A program made the position numbers and the translations under genes. DNA of 64,000 bases from Pseudoscleropodium purum. Taxonomy: Eukaryota; Streptophyta; Bryopsida; Hypnales; Brachytheciaceae. The stretch is taken from contig OZ017804.1 in assembly GCA_963969395.1 (NCBI GenBank), positions 372,001 through 436,000 on the forward strand, in the 5' to 3' direction. Below the pieces are notes generated by a model. The model was not told where the DNA came from and did not search any database. It worked only from the letters and a program-made list of their open reading frames with translations. This document shows positions 10,911 to 23,454 of this stretch, one piece after another; position 1 is the first letter of the stretch; every line of letters begins with the position of its first letter.

Positions 10911-13086
10911 GTAAGAAATTGACTATAACTTCTTTTAAAAAGTGTTTCATGAATTTTCTAAACAAATTATAGGCTAGAAGGAATTAAGTTAGATTAATTA
11001 AAGAAATCAAAGAATTATATTTCATAATAAAAATTCAAATAGGAAAAGATCCATAAGCTCCAAGCCAAATTAGTTAATTTAAAACAACCTCAAGTCCAAA
11101 GTTTAATTTATACACTTATAGGTAAATTAATAAAGAATATTTGAAGAATAATTTTAGTTCAAATGAAGGGAATCTCTTATAAAAAATATTCTATAACACC
11201 TAGACGTCCTTTTACTTTAAAAACTAAACCATTATTGAATAATTTAGATTAAATCAAAGCCTTAATGGGGAGAAATTAAAGGAGTCAGACAAGGTTGACC
11301 AAATTTCATAAAAAAATTGAACTCAACTAATAGGTAAAAAATAGAATTTTATCCATCAAATGAATTTCATTTTCGATAGTTAGATTAAGGTAGAAGCACC
11401 AATAGTGGATCATTTTAGCATTTGTGGAGCAAATGAAGAGGAGTAAGAAATTGTTGAAATTTTTTCCATGTAGGAAGATAGAAAATATGAAGATGGCAAA
11501 ATTTTCAGAATTTAACTCCATAAATTGAAGTTATTGTGAATTTTCAGAGGCAAAAAGTACACTACACCAATTTGGGATAATTGAAGATAGGCACCCAAAA
11601 TGTACTAGAAAGTGGAGATTTTCTACTTGAAAGTAGAAATTTTATCTTATAATCCACTACTAGTGCTTCTACCTTAACCATAATTGGCGGATGAAGTTTT
11701 GAATTAAGAAACATCCAAACTTCATCCATGAAAATCTTTTAAGAATCATGATAGAATTTTCAAATTTTCACCACTCCAGAAAGAGTGCAAAAAACTCTAT
11801 GATTTAGCTTAGATACATTTATCCTTACTCACTTGGCCCCTTACTTTTCAAGGCGCCAATTTAACTAAAAACTTTACGCATATCGCCAATTAATAACTAA
11901 AAGCAAAAAATAGGCATAGGAAAAAGCTCCATTGCTTGGAAGATAGCTTATTGCTACAAATTGACTCACCCGTAGAATTTACAACAATAGAATTTGGTTG
12001 TGCATGTTTAGTCTCAAGGGTGGAGATCAAAACATTTACAACATCGTTATTGGTAGAAGTCCCTATGATTGCGGTGTATTGTTTCCCGAAAGTCCGGAAG
12101 TGCCCTAAGCACTTCCATTTACTATTCCTACTGTCGAAATAGGTGTCTAGTATGTGGATTAGGAATTTGAGATCGATTTGAATCCTAGTAGACAAAGTTT
12201 AAAAAGACCCTTATTTTAGATTGTTACTAGGTTTACTCAAATTCATCAATTTACAAGGACATGCACCAAAGGTTGGAGAAAGGTGTTTTTAGCATAAATG
12301 CCAGGAGCTCAACGACGAAGTCAATTCGTGAAGATTCCCGTATACAGGAATGGTTTTTCCTCGGAGGAATTAAATCAAGAGGTAAAGAATTTAGACTTCT
12401 CCACATTTGATGCAAGTAAACAATTAAATTTTCAATTATCATTTGGAGACCTCTTAGAGGTTGTCCAAAAAGTTTCATGATTTTCTAAATTACAAAAGAT
12501 GACTCCCTAGGAAGTCAACCGTGCTTATTGGCAATTGAAAATTCATAGAAATTATCTAGGTAGTAGTAAAATCCCATTAAAAATTAGGATAGTGTGTTTT
12601 AGCTTAAATAAGAGTCTAGCCAAATTTCAAAACATTTAAACACCGACAAGTGCAAGAATTGGCAGTGGCAACAAATTTTAATAATTTTCACAAACATTTG
12701 ACAGATTGATCGGCATACCAGGCGCATATAGTGTCCAAATGAAGTAAACTTGGACTCTTTTCCTACTATCTTGGACCTTCTAGACAACCTAAGCTAGTCA
12801 AAACCTTGACAAAAGGCAAACTCTAGTAGTTGGATTTTCTGCCTTTTCACTAGTTGGCAATTTGTTGGCTTTTGCTTATGAAATAGTTTAGAAAGTAGAA
12901 GGTAGGGAGTTCTTTCCGCTAATTTGGGCCTTTTGAAGACAATAGGGCAATTGTTTTGGTGTTTGGAGCAATTCTCTAAAAGCTAAAATGATTACAACAG
13001 TAGTGTAGAATTTTGATTAAAGTTAATTTGGATTTATATAGGAGTAGATGTAGGTAATTGGAGAAGGGTTGGGGGCCTTGGAAAAG

Positions 13087-13122
13087 TATAAAAAGCCCTT
13101 ACTTTCTCTCTCTTTGCACCCC
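13087..13122 (+). promoter_or_regulatory. TATA box and pyrimidine tract of unit 2
   Basis: TATAAAAAGCCCTTACTTTC begins at 13087 and is followed by TCTCTCTTTGCACCCC. It is the best-preserved TATA element among the four units and looks like a plant core promoter. Function is inferred. Confidence 0.5.
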
Positions 13123-13864
13123 TTTTTTCATTTGTTTTCCTTGGTCATTCGAGACTCAACGCTTTCGTATTTGGCCATATATAGCCACATTATTGGAATT
13201 TTGGCATTTGCCAAAAAACTCTTGCTTTTCGTGCATTTTTGAACATTTGCTCTTGGTTTCTAAGGATTCTTGTGTGTTTTCTGTTTACTTCAAAGGACGT
13301 TGAGGTCCCTTTGAATATTGCTAGTCTTTTCAGAAGTTTGGTCCCTCGAATTGTTGGTCATTGAATCAATTCTACTTGAGGTTTCTTCAAAGAGAGATTT
13401 CACAACTTGTTGTAAATCTCCTCTTGAATCTTATGTTGGAATTTGTGATTCGTTGTGAGTCATCAAGTCATTTGGGAGGTGATGTTTGTTGCAATCCTCC
13501 AAAATCTTGCAAATTGTGTTGTTAGACGTTCTTTGTTTCTTCCTAACAAAAAACTCTAAGTTTCCACTAATCTTCATGTTTTTTTATGAAAGTGGTGCTA
13601 AGCCACTAAACAACGAAGCTATCTCCCTAAGACAAATTTCCAAAGTGTTATGGTTTTCTTTTGTGTTAAGTTCTAGACCAAAAAGCCCCATATGGCGGAA
13701 CTATCCATTTAGCACTAATTTATAGTGTTAGCAATTTGGAATTAAGCCCCGAACAACAAAGCTTTGTCCTTAGAACCTCCACATTTGATTTCATAAAGGG
13801 GTCCTCTAGGGAGATCCAGAGGTTTGGTTTTTAATTCCAAAAGTTGGAATTAAAGTTGGCTAGC

Positions 13865-14095
13865 AACGACAAATTGGTAGGAGAAGTCCAATATCAATTC
13901 AATCCAAGGCAGTCCAAGGGAAAAGCCAAAATCAATTCTGTCAAGGTAGCCCACAGAGGAGGCCAGTATCAATTCAATTCAAGGCAGACAAAGGAGAGGT
14001 AGCTCAATTCAATCAAAGCAGCCCATAGAAGAAGCCAATATCAATTCAAGGTAGCAAAGGGAGGTCCAACATCAATTCAAGGCCCAAGCTCAAGT
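13865..14095 (+). repeat. Short tandem block of unit 2
   Basis: The motif TCAATTCAATCCAAGGCAG with GGAGGCCAATA recurs about five or six times at irregular ~40-45 bp steps. It sits where unit 1 carries its 60-bp array and unit 3 its CAAACTATTGGCCCAAAGA repeats, but the three motifs differ. Confidence 0.65.
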
Positions 14096-14592
14096 AAAGG
14101 GGACTCACCTTAAGACTTTGCATTCTAAGCTTTGACTTTGAAACCAACTCCATAATTGATGTTTGGTAAGTAGAATGCACGTTGAAATTGTAAATTGAAG
14201 AATTAGAGAGGAGTGAGACTAAAAGAGCTTAGCCATTCATTAGAAATAGTTTGACAATTGTTTAAGATTTGACTTTGCACGTAGGACAAAAGGAAAAGAC
14301 AAAAAGATGGAATATTATCTGTGAAGGATATTCTAGAATTTAGTTATTAGTTGGAAGAAGTTAGGGGGGTTTGTCTTAAGGCCTTGTTTGATTCCCAAAA
14401 TCAAATTAGCAAAGCATATAGCATTAGATTTGATAAGATTTTATTACTAAAGAATATCTACAAAAATAAAAGAGAGTATTGCAAAGAAGTGGAAAGAAAA
14501 AGAAGGAAGAATTAGTTGAAGGACAACCTTGAGACATCTTCAAATCCAGTAGGGGTTACAACAATTCAAAATCATACTACAAAATATCAAAG

Positions 14593-14658
14593 ATGGAGTT
14601 GGAGAGCATAATTGGCAACCTAGCGGTGACATTCTATGAAGATGAAACCAACATCAAG
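14593..14658 (+). CDS. Mini-exon of unit 2 (22 codons) ending at a splice donor
   Basis: ATG at 14593 opens 22 codons, beginning M-E-L-E-S-I-I-G-N-L and ending F-Y-E-D-E-T-N-I-K, directly before GTTAGT at 14659. The C-terminal F-Y-E-D-E resembles Y-L-K-D-E in unit 3. No next exon or family is recognised. Confidence 0.4.
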
Positions 14659-15479
14659 GTTAGTAATTGATATTCTTCTCACAATCTTCACATTTTTATC
14701 AAAAAATCATTAGATTAATATGAAATGTTTGAATTCCAAATTAGGATTAAGTTACCACGTAGGGAGTTGGAAATCAATTAGTAGTTTTCGGAAGTAATCA
14801 AAAACTTATTATAAGACTTTTAGTAGATTTTACCACACTAGTTAAAAGAAATTATCAAAGTCTACCCTTGGATGAAAAGTAATAAAAAGTGGATAAAAAG
14901 TTAGAGAATCATTCAAAGGAATCTTTATGGAATCTTTTAGGAATCTTAGATCCTAAAGTTAAGATAGAAGTCAAAAGATAAAAATAAAAGTAATTTTGGA
15001 GTTCCATAGTGTCGGGTAGAGAGGAGCGCGCTTTGGAAACACACGGGGTGTTTGGCTGCAACTGTATGTTGTATGCTCGGTGTCTTCTTTAATCTTCAAT
15101 CTTCAGTCTTTAAATGGTGCCCGTTGACCTATCCTATGTGGGCTCTAGATAGGTATAAGGGTCAGGGAAGGGATAAGAAACCATGGGATACGGGACGGGT
15201 AAAACGGGACAGTAGACACGAGCTACCATTCGAATGATGGGATCCTAAACCTCAAATTCATGGTCTGCTGGCCAAAACTCCAGACCGTGAGAACAAGCAA
15301 GTTTCGACCATGTGGGCCATTAACCCCACTTCGTCACCACGACAATAAATGGGGTTGAGTCTTGGTTTTACCCAAACCACCTACAACAAAGTTTACAAAG
15401 CAAAAGAAAATAAAAGACAAAGAGCTTCCAAATTAGGCTAGGAATAACAAAGCCACATCCCACACATATATATTAAAAA

Positions 15480-15560
15480 AACCCAAAACATTCCTCTTCA
15501 AGTCTTGAACTCTTCAAATCTTCAATCTTCAAGTCTTTGATCTTCAAGTCTTCATGTTTT
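15480..15560. repeat. CTTCAAGTCTT-type short repeat
   Basis: CTTCAAGTCTTGAACTCTTC and close variants recur about six times in this stretch, with a similar run at 15083-15111. It is simple tandem sequence of 14-18 bp steps. Confidence 0.6.
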
Positions 15561-15619
15561 AATAAAAACAATGAGAAATCTTCAAAGCAGTAAACCCTAA
15601 AGTAGCTGCGACCTTTTAT

Positions 15620-16500
15620 CTAGTGCCACAGATGACTCACAACTCCAAATGCTAAGTGAAATAGCATTTTGAAAAGCTAACCCAATAACCTAATACCTCT
15701 CCAAATTTCACTTCATTTTAAACCACTGTCCAAAAGTTATAGGCAAACAAAGTGGCGGCTCTTCTCCTCCTTGCCAACCAACCACTGCCTCTTCAAACTT
15801 CTATAACTTTTGATCTACAAACCCTAAACACAAGTGTGATGATAATTTAGAAAGCTAACACATCCGGCTACAACATGTGAAAATTTCACTAAAAACTAAA
15901 ACTCTGTCCATAAGTTACAGCTCAACACAGTCTCAGTCTCCTATTTTGAGGACCCACTCAACCTCTAAACTTCTACACTCTATAACTTCTTTAATAAAAC
16001 TCCAAATAGCTCGTCTAATAGCTATTTTGATAGCTATTTAGAGAGCTAAATAAACAAACTAACACTCATAAAATTTTCAAAAGAAATCTTTATACTGACC
16101 GAAGGTTATGGCCTTCCAAAGTTTCGGCCTTGCTCTTTACAAGTGGCAGCCAACCTCCAAGTCTTTACACTTCCATAACTTCTTCCTCCAAGCTCCAAAT
16201 CTTAAGTTTAATGACTCTTTGGAAAGCTAAGATTAAGATGAACACACTTTCAAAGTCCCTTTGCAAATTGATGGACTGAACTTCAGCTATGGCTTGACAA
16301 AGTCTCAACCTTTCTTCATGAAAGGTACTAAAACTTCTCAAATTCAAACGCTCATAACTTTTTCATCCTAACTCCAAATCAAACTTGCAAACTCATTTTG
16401 GAAATTCAATTTCACAAGGAACAATCTCACCAAATTTCATTACCAAAGGCCTCATACAATGGAAGATATCACTCCTTAAAGTTTCAGATTTTCTTTCACA
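15620..16500 (-). repeat. ~180-bp tandem repeat, about five diverged copies
   Basis: The marker (C/T)ATAACTT(C/T)T...CTCCAAAT recurs near 15800, 15979, 16172 and 16352, giving steps of 179, 193 and 180 bp; a partial first copy starts near 15630. Each copy also carries GGAAAGCTAA and GTCCAAAAGTTATGG-like blocks. The same repeat occurs on the other strand near 44083 and 44260. Confidence 0.8.
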
Positions 16501-16839
16501 CCAAAATTTCACTATTCACTCCTACACACACACCTCCACACACTCTAAGGAATCCCCCAAACTACTTTTCAACCCTTTTTAAAGCAAGTAGATGGGGCAC
16601 ATCAGCCCATACTCCTCTCCTTTCAAGCCCCACCAAAGATGCCCCTTTCTTTCTCCTTTTATATTTTCCAAATCCACCTAATCCCTTAGCAATTTTAATT
16701 AAAAGAAAGGCAAAAAAAAAACATGAGCCTTCCAATCAACTAGATAAGTAAAATTAAATGAACAAACCTAATAAAAATATCACTATAAAGTAGCCATGTG
16801 CCTTTATGGGTATAGAAGCGTTGAAAATCATCCTCCAGT

Positions 16840-17095
16840 CGCCAAATCGCGGACTTGATTGGTTGGAGAAGTGGTGGTCTTTGGCCGCCCGCCGGTCCGG
16901 GTTCGAATCCAATTGGACCCGTCGAGTGGCTTGGGTGGCCTATAGCTTGGCAAGCTAGTGAGGCAGGAAATTGGACCAGCCAACCCGCCATCTACCCCCC
17001 TGAGCTGTGCCTGTGACAAGACGGTGCAACATCCGTATGCTAACAGGCGCTCTGTTGCATCAAACCGTGGTTCTCACCACGACCAACTTATTTTA
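16840..17095 (+). mobile_element. tRNA-derived SINE
   Basis: GGTTCGAATCC (inside CCGGGTTCGAATCCAATTGG, about 16898-16917) is a perfect RNA polymerase III B box. TTGGAGAAGTGG about 40 bp upstream is an acceptable A box. The sequence is clearly richer in G and C than its surroundings and has the length of a plant SINE. The 3' end is pyrimidine/T-rich and has no clear poly(A) tail. The B box is seen; polymerase III use is inferred. Ends are approximate and no flanking duplication was found. It is not a functional tRNA gene because no acceptor stem can be drawn around it. Confidence 0.7.
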
Positions 17096-17900
17096 TCTCA
17101 ACTCTTTGTTTATTGAAACTCAAACACACAAAGCTCAGTAGATATATTTATATGATGGAAGAATTTCCATCAGGACAACGGTAAAAAAGAATTACTAAAG
17201 AATTTTGATGAATTGGTCAACGGTCAAAATTCATTCATGAACAAAATTTACCAAAGAAGTCAAAAGTAAGAAATTTTACCTTTTAGAAAAGAATTAAAAA
17301 TAGAAGATAAAAAAATCAACCCAATTAATTTTTAGAAGTAAAACAAAAATCCAATTTCACCCAAAGGAGAAAAAATAATAAAGGATTTATCCACAAAGTT
17401 AAAAGATAATCAAAAGGTAATTTAAAGGTGGAATCTTGTAGAAAATCTTTTCAAGGTTCCAACACCAATTTAACCCCCAAAGTTAGAAGAATATTGAACA
17501 AATTAGAATAGAATGAAGTTTCCAACAAAAATAGAGTCCATTTGGATGTAAGTCAACTAGAGTTGACCAAATCAAGTCGAATTCATAATTTAAGTAGAAA
17601 TTTTAGAATATAAAATAATCCAAAAATCTGCATTCAATTTCGATAGTTAGATTGCGAGAAATTGATGGATGAAGTTTTAGAAGTTAGTTTTAGTATCAAA
17701 CTTCATCTATGTATATCTCTTAGAGAATTTGGTCAATTTGAGATTTCTTTATCATTTTGGAAAGGAAAAATTCAGCCCTAAGACTTCAGCTACTCAAATT
17801 TTCCACTTGACTAACCCTCATTGGCCCCTAGTTTTGGTCGTCATAGTCGAAACCGGCCCTTTTCTACTAACCCTTTGAATTTGGTTAGCAATCACTTAAG

Positions 17901-20185
17901 GAAAGTGTAAGTAGAACAAACAACAAAAAAATTATAATTTCTTAAGATTGTGTCTTGTAAAACTTGACATTGTAATGATAAAATATATGTTAGTTTTTCT
18001 ATATCTATTACACATAATGTATTATGTTAAACTTAATTTCTAAAGGACTTGATTCATTGTGAAATGGTCAAACTTCTTATTTGATCTAATTTTAGCGTTT
18101 TCAATAGTGTTCAAACAACAATCTAATATTTTTACTACTTGAAACTCTGAATTCTATATCACTTTGAAAAATTGCAATTTGTTTTGTGAAAAATTCTAAT
18201 TTTTATCATTTTTGTTGCAAAAAAATGAATATAAATGAGTAAAAATAGTAAAAACAATCCAAATTACTTGAAATTTTCTTGAAAGGTAAAAATAGAAATG
18301 GAAATTATCAAGAAAAATTTTCAATTGGTTATTTTATTTTTTACGCCGAAAATAGCCATAGCAAACACCTTGAAGTCAAATACGACTACCAAACCAAATT
18401 TATCCTTTTATTTAATTGATGTACAAGATTTTGATATTTTTTTGGTATTTTTTCAATAATTTTGAAGGAAAAATATAATTATTGTGATTTTTTAAAGCTA
18501 AAGGTGGAAATAAAATTATATCAATTACAATGTATATTAGAATAATCTATAATTTTTATTGTAAATGAAGGATGAAATGAAAAACATAGTTTATAATTTA
18601 AATTCCAAATAAGTTTATATATATATATATATCTATATCTGTGTGTGTATGTGTGTGTGTGTGTGTTTGTATGAATAAAAAGCACACTATATTATGTTAT
18701 TTGGATTTCAGCATAGGGAGCTTTCAATTGCAATAATTCTTTTAATTTTTGACATTTGTCAAAAATTTTAAATGGAATAGAAACAAAACTTGTCAAGCTT
18801 TGTTTTCTTTATTAAAATCAAATTCCAAAAATAGTAAGTTAAAGAGTTGTAATCAAGGTTGACCAAGGCGCATTCACTTTTGGGATGCCTTGCGCATTTA
18901 AGGGTTAACATCACATTATTAAAATGTATGTGAATCCATACAAATATCTATGTTTTCACCAAAAATGTTCAAAAATTACCATTTTCAATACAAGTACCAA
19001 ATTTTTGACACATAGGGTTGTAGGATCTTATAGTACGTCAACTTGAGAACATGTGGTAAAATTTTTAGAAATTCCTATAGTGCATATTGTAAGATATAAG
19101 CATTCAAATTCACTAAAATCATTTTTTGGCCTTGCAAAAAACAAGGCTGTTGCACTTCACAAGCTCACTTTTCTATAAAAAAAAAAGAATGTCCAAAATG
19201 GTGGTGCTTCTTTGGATTCTTTTTCCTAAACAAGTCAACCACATGCTTGAAAATTTTCAAATCATTTGAAATTGTACAATGTATAGGAAAAAAATAGTAA
19301 GTAGACAATAGTAACGAATGATTCACAATACTAAATTGTTAAGAATTCAGTTATAGAAATTGAAAAATGCCAACTCCAATAATGGAAATGTTTCAATAAA
19401 CAATCTATATCCTGTGCTTTTATTTTTTATCCACAAATATTGAAAATTGAGTAAGATAAAGGATTTTAAAATTTATTTTAGAATAGAGAATTTGTAATTG
19501 TGTGCAAACAAAAACTCATAACTTTTGACTCATTGATCAAAATGGAATGATTCAAAGCTTTCTATATACATGCAACTCTAAAAAAACCAATTTCAAGTTT
19601 CTGCTTTTGAGAAAAGTGATTTTTTTTATTTGTCTAGATTGCCCATTTATGAAAAAAGTAACATACTTATTTAAGCCATAACTTCTTACTCATATTTTTC
19701 AATGGCATGAAATTTAGAGCACGTGAAATATATTTTTGATCCCCACCTTCTACTAAAATCTTGGCCAAATGTATAGAAATTTTCAATCACACTTACCTGC
19801 CCAAAATTACTATGTAGCCAAAAAATGCATGCTAGTCCTTTAGGGCTTAAAACTTTTCAAGCACTTATCTAGATAATTTGTCTTGCTAAACTTAATATCC
19901 CCTTATTAAAATATATGATTGTTTTTTGGATATAATTTTGGGATCATTTGGATATACAATGTCTTCTTTTGAATCCTTGATCTTCAAGCTCCAACTGATT
20001 TTTTTGGCTATTCTGAAGTCCTACAAACAAACAGAAAGAAAATATACACTATGTACAATCATATAGAAGAAATTTACATTGAAGAAGAAATTAGCATATA
20101 GTGTCTTGTTAAGTACTAAGTAATTAATTTGTTATACAAAGTTCTCCCAATTATATGGCGGAATGGCCTACCTAACTGATAGTGC
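17901..20185. other. AT-rich spacer with a TA/TG microsatellite
   Basis: No gene or TIR element is recognised. At about 18616-18668 a TATATATA run passes into GTGTGTGT. Around 19500 there are CTCATAACTTTTGACTCATT-type sequences that also occur diverged near 30965, suggesting an old dispersed repeat. Confidence 0.4.
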
Positions 20186-21628
20186 TAGGGTTGCTATTCT
20201 GTGAGCATGTGAGTGTGAGCCTGTGAGTGTATAATTTTTTAGAAATTCCATCTAAAATTGAGGTCAAAATTTATTATTTATGGTAAATTTTAGTACCTAT
20301 TTCCATGAAACTATTATCATGAATCTATTATCGTGGTCCCTTAGTCAACCACTCAACCTTGATGTGCTACTTATTGGACTTTCCTAGATTTTAAGAAAAA
20401 ATGATTGGTGATTAATTAAGATTTGTTTGAAATTGATTGGAAATGTTCCATTTTGATTTTTATAATCACTCCCCTCTTGTTGTTGGGTACTTCTTGGCAT
20501 TGAGAAGAGTCCTTCAACATTGAGAGGAGTCCTTTGGGGTAGAATGGAGTTATATTAGCTGTGGGAAGAAAAAAAGAAAAAAAAGAGAAAAATATATATA
20601 TTTTTTCCACAATGAGAGAGACTCCTCTCGGCACTGAGAAGTACCTAGCAACAAGAGGAGAGTGATTATAATAATCAAAATCTTATTGGAACAACCTCAG
20701 TTGATTTCAAACAAATCTTAATTAGTAACCAAACAACCATTTGATCAGAGATGAAAGAATTGAACTCCCGAAAGGGCCTACAAAAGACAATAATCAACTA
20801 ATCTACACTTTGATGTAATTAAGCTCATTTTTTACAAAAATAATCCATATCAACCAAATATTTTCTTCCAAAATCCTAATAAGTTCAATTACCAATACAT
20901 CAAAATAGAAGTATAGGTATCCCCCATTTGCTTCAAAAAAAGCTATTACAAGATAGTGATCAACAAAAATGAAATTCACTGCTACTAAGTTCTTTCTACA
21001 GGTAATGAATTCCTATGAACAAATTTTTGTTTTTAAAATCTAAACAAGTTCACCAATTTGCAAATAAAAAAAGAAGCATTGGTACCTTTCTATTGACCCT
21101 AAGAAGATCTATGATGCTAAAAGACAATGATCAACTAAAATAAAATTCATTGTAATAAAGATCATTATATATAAAAATAATTCTTATTAGCAATTTTTTC
21201 CTAAAATCTAAGCAAGTCCAACAACAATGCAATATAAGAAGATTATTAGTAGCCTTCTATTAGTCCCCACAAGACCCACATTATTATATGATAGTGATCA
21301 ACCAATATTCTAAGCAAACAAAATTCTATCTCCATTCATCTTTCACATTAATTGAATTCATCATTATCATAATGTATTCTTCTAATATTTTAGACACAAC
21401 ACTAAAAATTATAATTTTCATCTAAATTCTACATAATCATGGTAATAGGTACATATTAATAGGTATTAAAATTTATTGAAAATAGTAAATGTTGACCAAA
21501 ATTTTAAGATGGAATGTATTTTAGAAATATGATTAAGTTTTTAGAGCTTCTTCAAATTTTTGTGCTCAATTGCTCACATAATCCCTTCTCATTGCTCACT
21601 TTCGCATGCTCACAAAATAGCACCACTA
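20186..21628. mobile_element. Small Mutator-like (MULE) derivative with long TIRs
   Basis: The left ~145 bp (TAGGGTTGCTATTCTGTGAG...) is matched by the reverse complement of the right ~200 bp (TAGTGGTGCTATTTTGTGAG...), and both arms carry ATTCCATCT and AATTTTA(G/A)TACCTATT. The flanks CTGATAGTGC (20176-20185) and CTTATAGTGT (21629-21638) match at 8 of 10 bases, a decayed 10-bp target duplication. The same TIR family bounds the element at 53451-61975. The interior has no coding region, so it is non-autonomous. The class call rests on long TIRs plus a 9-11 bp duplication. Confidence 0.7.
20400..20745. mobile_element. Palindromic MITE nested in the small MULE
   Basis: Left-arm ATTAAGATTTGTTTGAAAT and ATAATCACTCCCCTCTTGTT are matched by right-arm ATTTCAAACAAATCTTAATT and AACAAGAGGAGAGTGATTAT. 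Arms are roughly 110 bp around an A-rich centre near 20575. The target duplication is not resolved, so the superfamily is open. Confidence 0.7.
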
Positions 21629-22559
21629 CTTATAGTGTTAAACATTGTAAAAAAATTCTTTCATAAAGTGGCACAATTGTGCAATTTCAAGGGGCAAAAT
21701 TAGGCAAGCAAGAGGGTAGCTCCTATGTTTACCTAATGCTTAACGTAGTAGGAGCCCATCCTCCAAAGGTCTTCCAAAATGTGAGAATCCTCACCTTCAA
21801 GCCTAAGCTCTTACATTGTGGGAGGTCTTTGAGGGTAAGCCTTCCACTATAAAAAAAAAAGATTTGTATGTTTGCATCTAAGTTGCTTGCAATCCAATTT
21901 TGTATTCAAATCTCCAATTATGTTTACTAGCTAACATGGAAGAGTTACCAAACCACAAAAATTAACTTACATGAATGAAAATATTAATCCTTTTAGAATG
22001 TAGAGACCTTCCTTGGGTTTGATTTCTAATATTCTATCTTTTTGTATTGAATCCCTTTTGTATAAGACAAAATATAAAATTATAAATGCTTTGGCAAAGT
22101 TATGGAGCAAATCATGAGTTTAAAAAATAAATAAATAAAATAAAAGGGTAGAAACTATGCCCAAGTAAAGAACATGTTCTATGTATTCATAGTGAATACA
22201 TGCTCTTTCCTATAGAAGGTTTCGTGTTAAGTGTATTCTGTTTGAAAAGTATGCATATATCTTTGACTATCAACAAGAGCAGTTAGGAAGAAGACTTGAG
22301 CATAGTTCTTTTACTTCTACTTGGCCAAAATGGCTATAAATGATTATGTAGTGGAATTTTAGCTCTAAAGGTTCCTTCTTACTTCAAATGTTATAAATTA
22401 CAATATTGTTGTCAAGATCACAAATAAACATGCTATCCTTTGAAATTGAAAATGACTTTGCTAATTTTTTTCACTATTGCTAGTAGGTGATTCTTTTATA
22501 TTAATTATTGGTGCTCTTCTTGAAATAAAATCTAAAAGCTAGAAATGTCCAAAATAAAT
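21629..22559. other. AT-rich spacer, nothing recognised
   Basis: No TIR, tandem repeat or convincing reading frame was seen here. Confidence 0.4.
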
Positions 22560-23454
22560 GTGTTTCTTTAAAAATTTTGATGGTTTATTTCAACACAAAA
22601 GTGGATTTATAAACAGTAATGGGAACTTCAAAAGAAAGAAATATCCTCCAATCAAATACCCCCTTTTAATTAATTCACATGGTTTGTTAATCCAATTGAA
22701 ATCCAACGGTTCTTTTGGAGGATGTTATGAACTACTACATTGGTTCACCTTTTAGAAAATAGGGATTTTAAACAATGAGCATGAATTTGCATATTCAAAA
22801 TTATTAGTGATCCAAATTGAAATACAACCATAAAGGATTGCACAAAAGTCATGGAATTTTAAAGTTTTTATTGCACCGAAAATTAAAAAATTGATTGCAA
22901 AAGACCATCAAGCTATTGGACCCATATGTTGATGAACACTTTGGCTGCCATGACATTGCACTAGAATTTTTAAAAAAAATTTCAATCTTATTTTTATTTT
23001 TATTTAAAATTTTTTGGGATATTATTTTTTCATGACAAAAAAATCCAAAAAGATATAATAAAAAAAATTGATATCTGCACAAAATTATAAAATATAGTGC
23101 TACAGATAATTTTTTGTATTCAAAAAATAAGAAATGGGTGTGAATGAAAATTAAAAAAAGGGATTTATTTAGCCATCATTTATGTGGCAATTATAAATGA
23201 TATATGAATGGTTACAACGATGGCATAGGGCATAATAATCTATCTTATTAAAACAAAATGTTTAATTGTTTGTTTTTGTGAGCCACCACATTGGTGCACA
23301 ATTTAGAATATGGAAAAACTAAATAAAGTGTGTGAGTTTGCAAGTGTTATAAAGAAAGCTTAATGCATAACTATGAATTTTGAAGTTTTCCATTAAATAG
23401 CACTAGTGACTTTGGGAGATTGGTCCAAGATTTAGGAATTGCAATTAGTAGAAA

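Larger units (their letters stand above)
7260..12250 (+). repeat. Mini-exon repeat unit, copy 1
   Basis: First of four plus-strand copies of the same unclassified unit. Shared landmarks in order are: a GATTCCC...GGAATTAAA block (7318-7470); GGTAAAATCCTACTAAA near 7660; a degenerate TATA box near 8188 followed by TCTCTTTGCACCCC (8211-8224), identical to copy 2; a tandem-repeat block (9030-10130); an ATG mini-exon with splice donor (10839-10910); and a post-donor segment with TTTCGATAGTTAGATT (about 11374), identical to copy 2 at about 17639. No polyprotein, primer-binding site or TIR is visible. It could be a non-autonomous LTR-type element or a duplicated promoter plus first exon of an unknown gene. 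Edges are approximate. Confidence 0.7.
15005..17150 (-). mobile_element. Unclassified insertion with ~180-bp tandem repeats
   Basis: This block interrupts the post-donor part of unit 2. Its reverse complement matches 43740-44720 on the plus strand. For example, CCCACATGGTCGAAACTTG followed by TTGTTCTCACGG matches CCCACATGGTCGAAATTTG followed by TTGTTCTCACAG near 44440. GGTCAACGGGCACC matches GGCCAACGGATAAC near 44640. The ~180-bp repeats match as well. So the two are copies of one element in opposite orientation. No TIR, LTR pair or duplication could be fixed, and the class is unknown. A SINE lies at its right part. Confidence 0.6.
12251..17900 (+). repeat. Mini-exon repeat unit, copy 2 (interrupted)
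   Basis: This starts next to unit 1 and repeats its order: the GATTCCCGTATACAGGAA block with hairpin TTCCTCGGAGGAA (12331-12372); GTAGTAAAATCCCATTAAAA near 12561; a TATA box (13087); CTCTCTTTGCACCCC (13108-13122); a tandem block (13865-14095); and a mini-exon (14593-14658). The post-donor part is split by an insertion at about 15005-17150 and resumes with TTTCGATAGTTAGATT at about 17639 and the paired ATGGATGAAGTTT...AAACTTCATC segments (17665-17710). Units 1 and 2 are more alike than either is to units 3 and 4. Confidence 0.7.

Noticed and set aside
7260..13850. Units 1 and 2 (or 3 and 4) as the two LTRs of one retrotransposon
   Set aside because: Each unit carries its own mini-exon and post-donor region, no primer-binding site, polypurine tract, polyprotein or terminal duplication was found, and the copies are strongly diverged. 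Not excluded, but not supported.
15009..15135. LTR end plus primer-binding site (TGGTGCCCGTTGACC)
   Set aside because: It resembles a tRNA-primer site, but no second LTR copy was found near 17.1 kb, and the same sequence in the 44.6-kb copy is diverged.
16898..16925. A functional tRNA gene
   Set aside because: Only the B box/T-arm is clear; no acceptor stem or anticodon arm can be drawn. A SINE explains it.
16740..17019. Two minus-strand frames of 83 and 63 codons
   Set aside because: They overlap the SINE and are open because of its composition.
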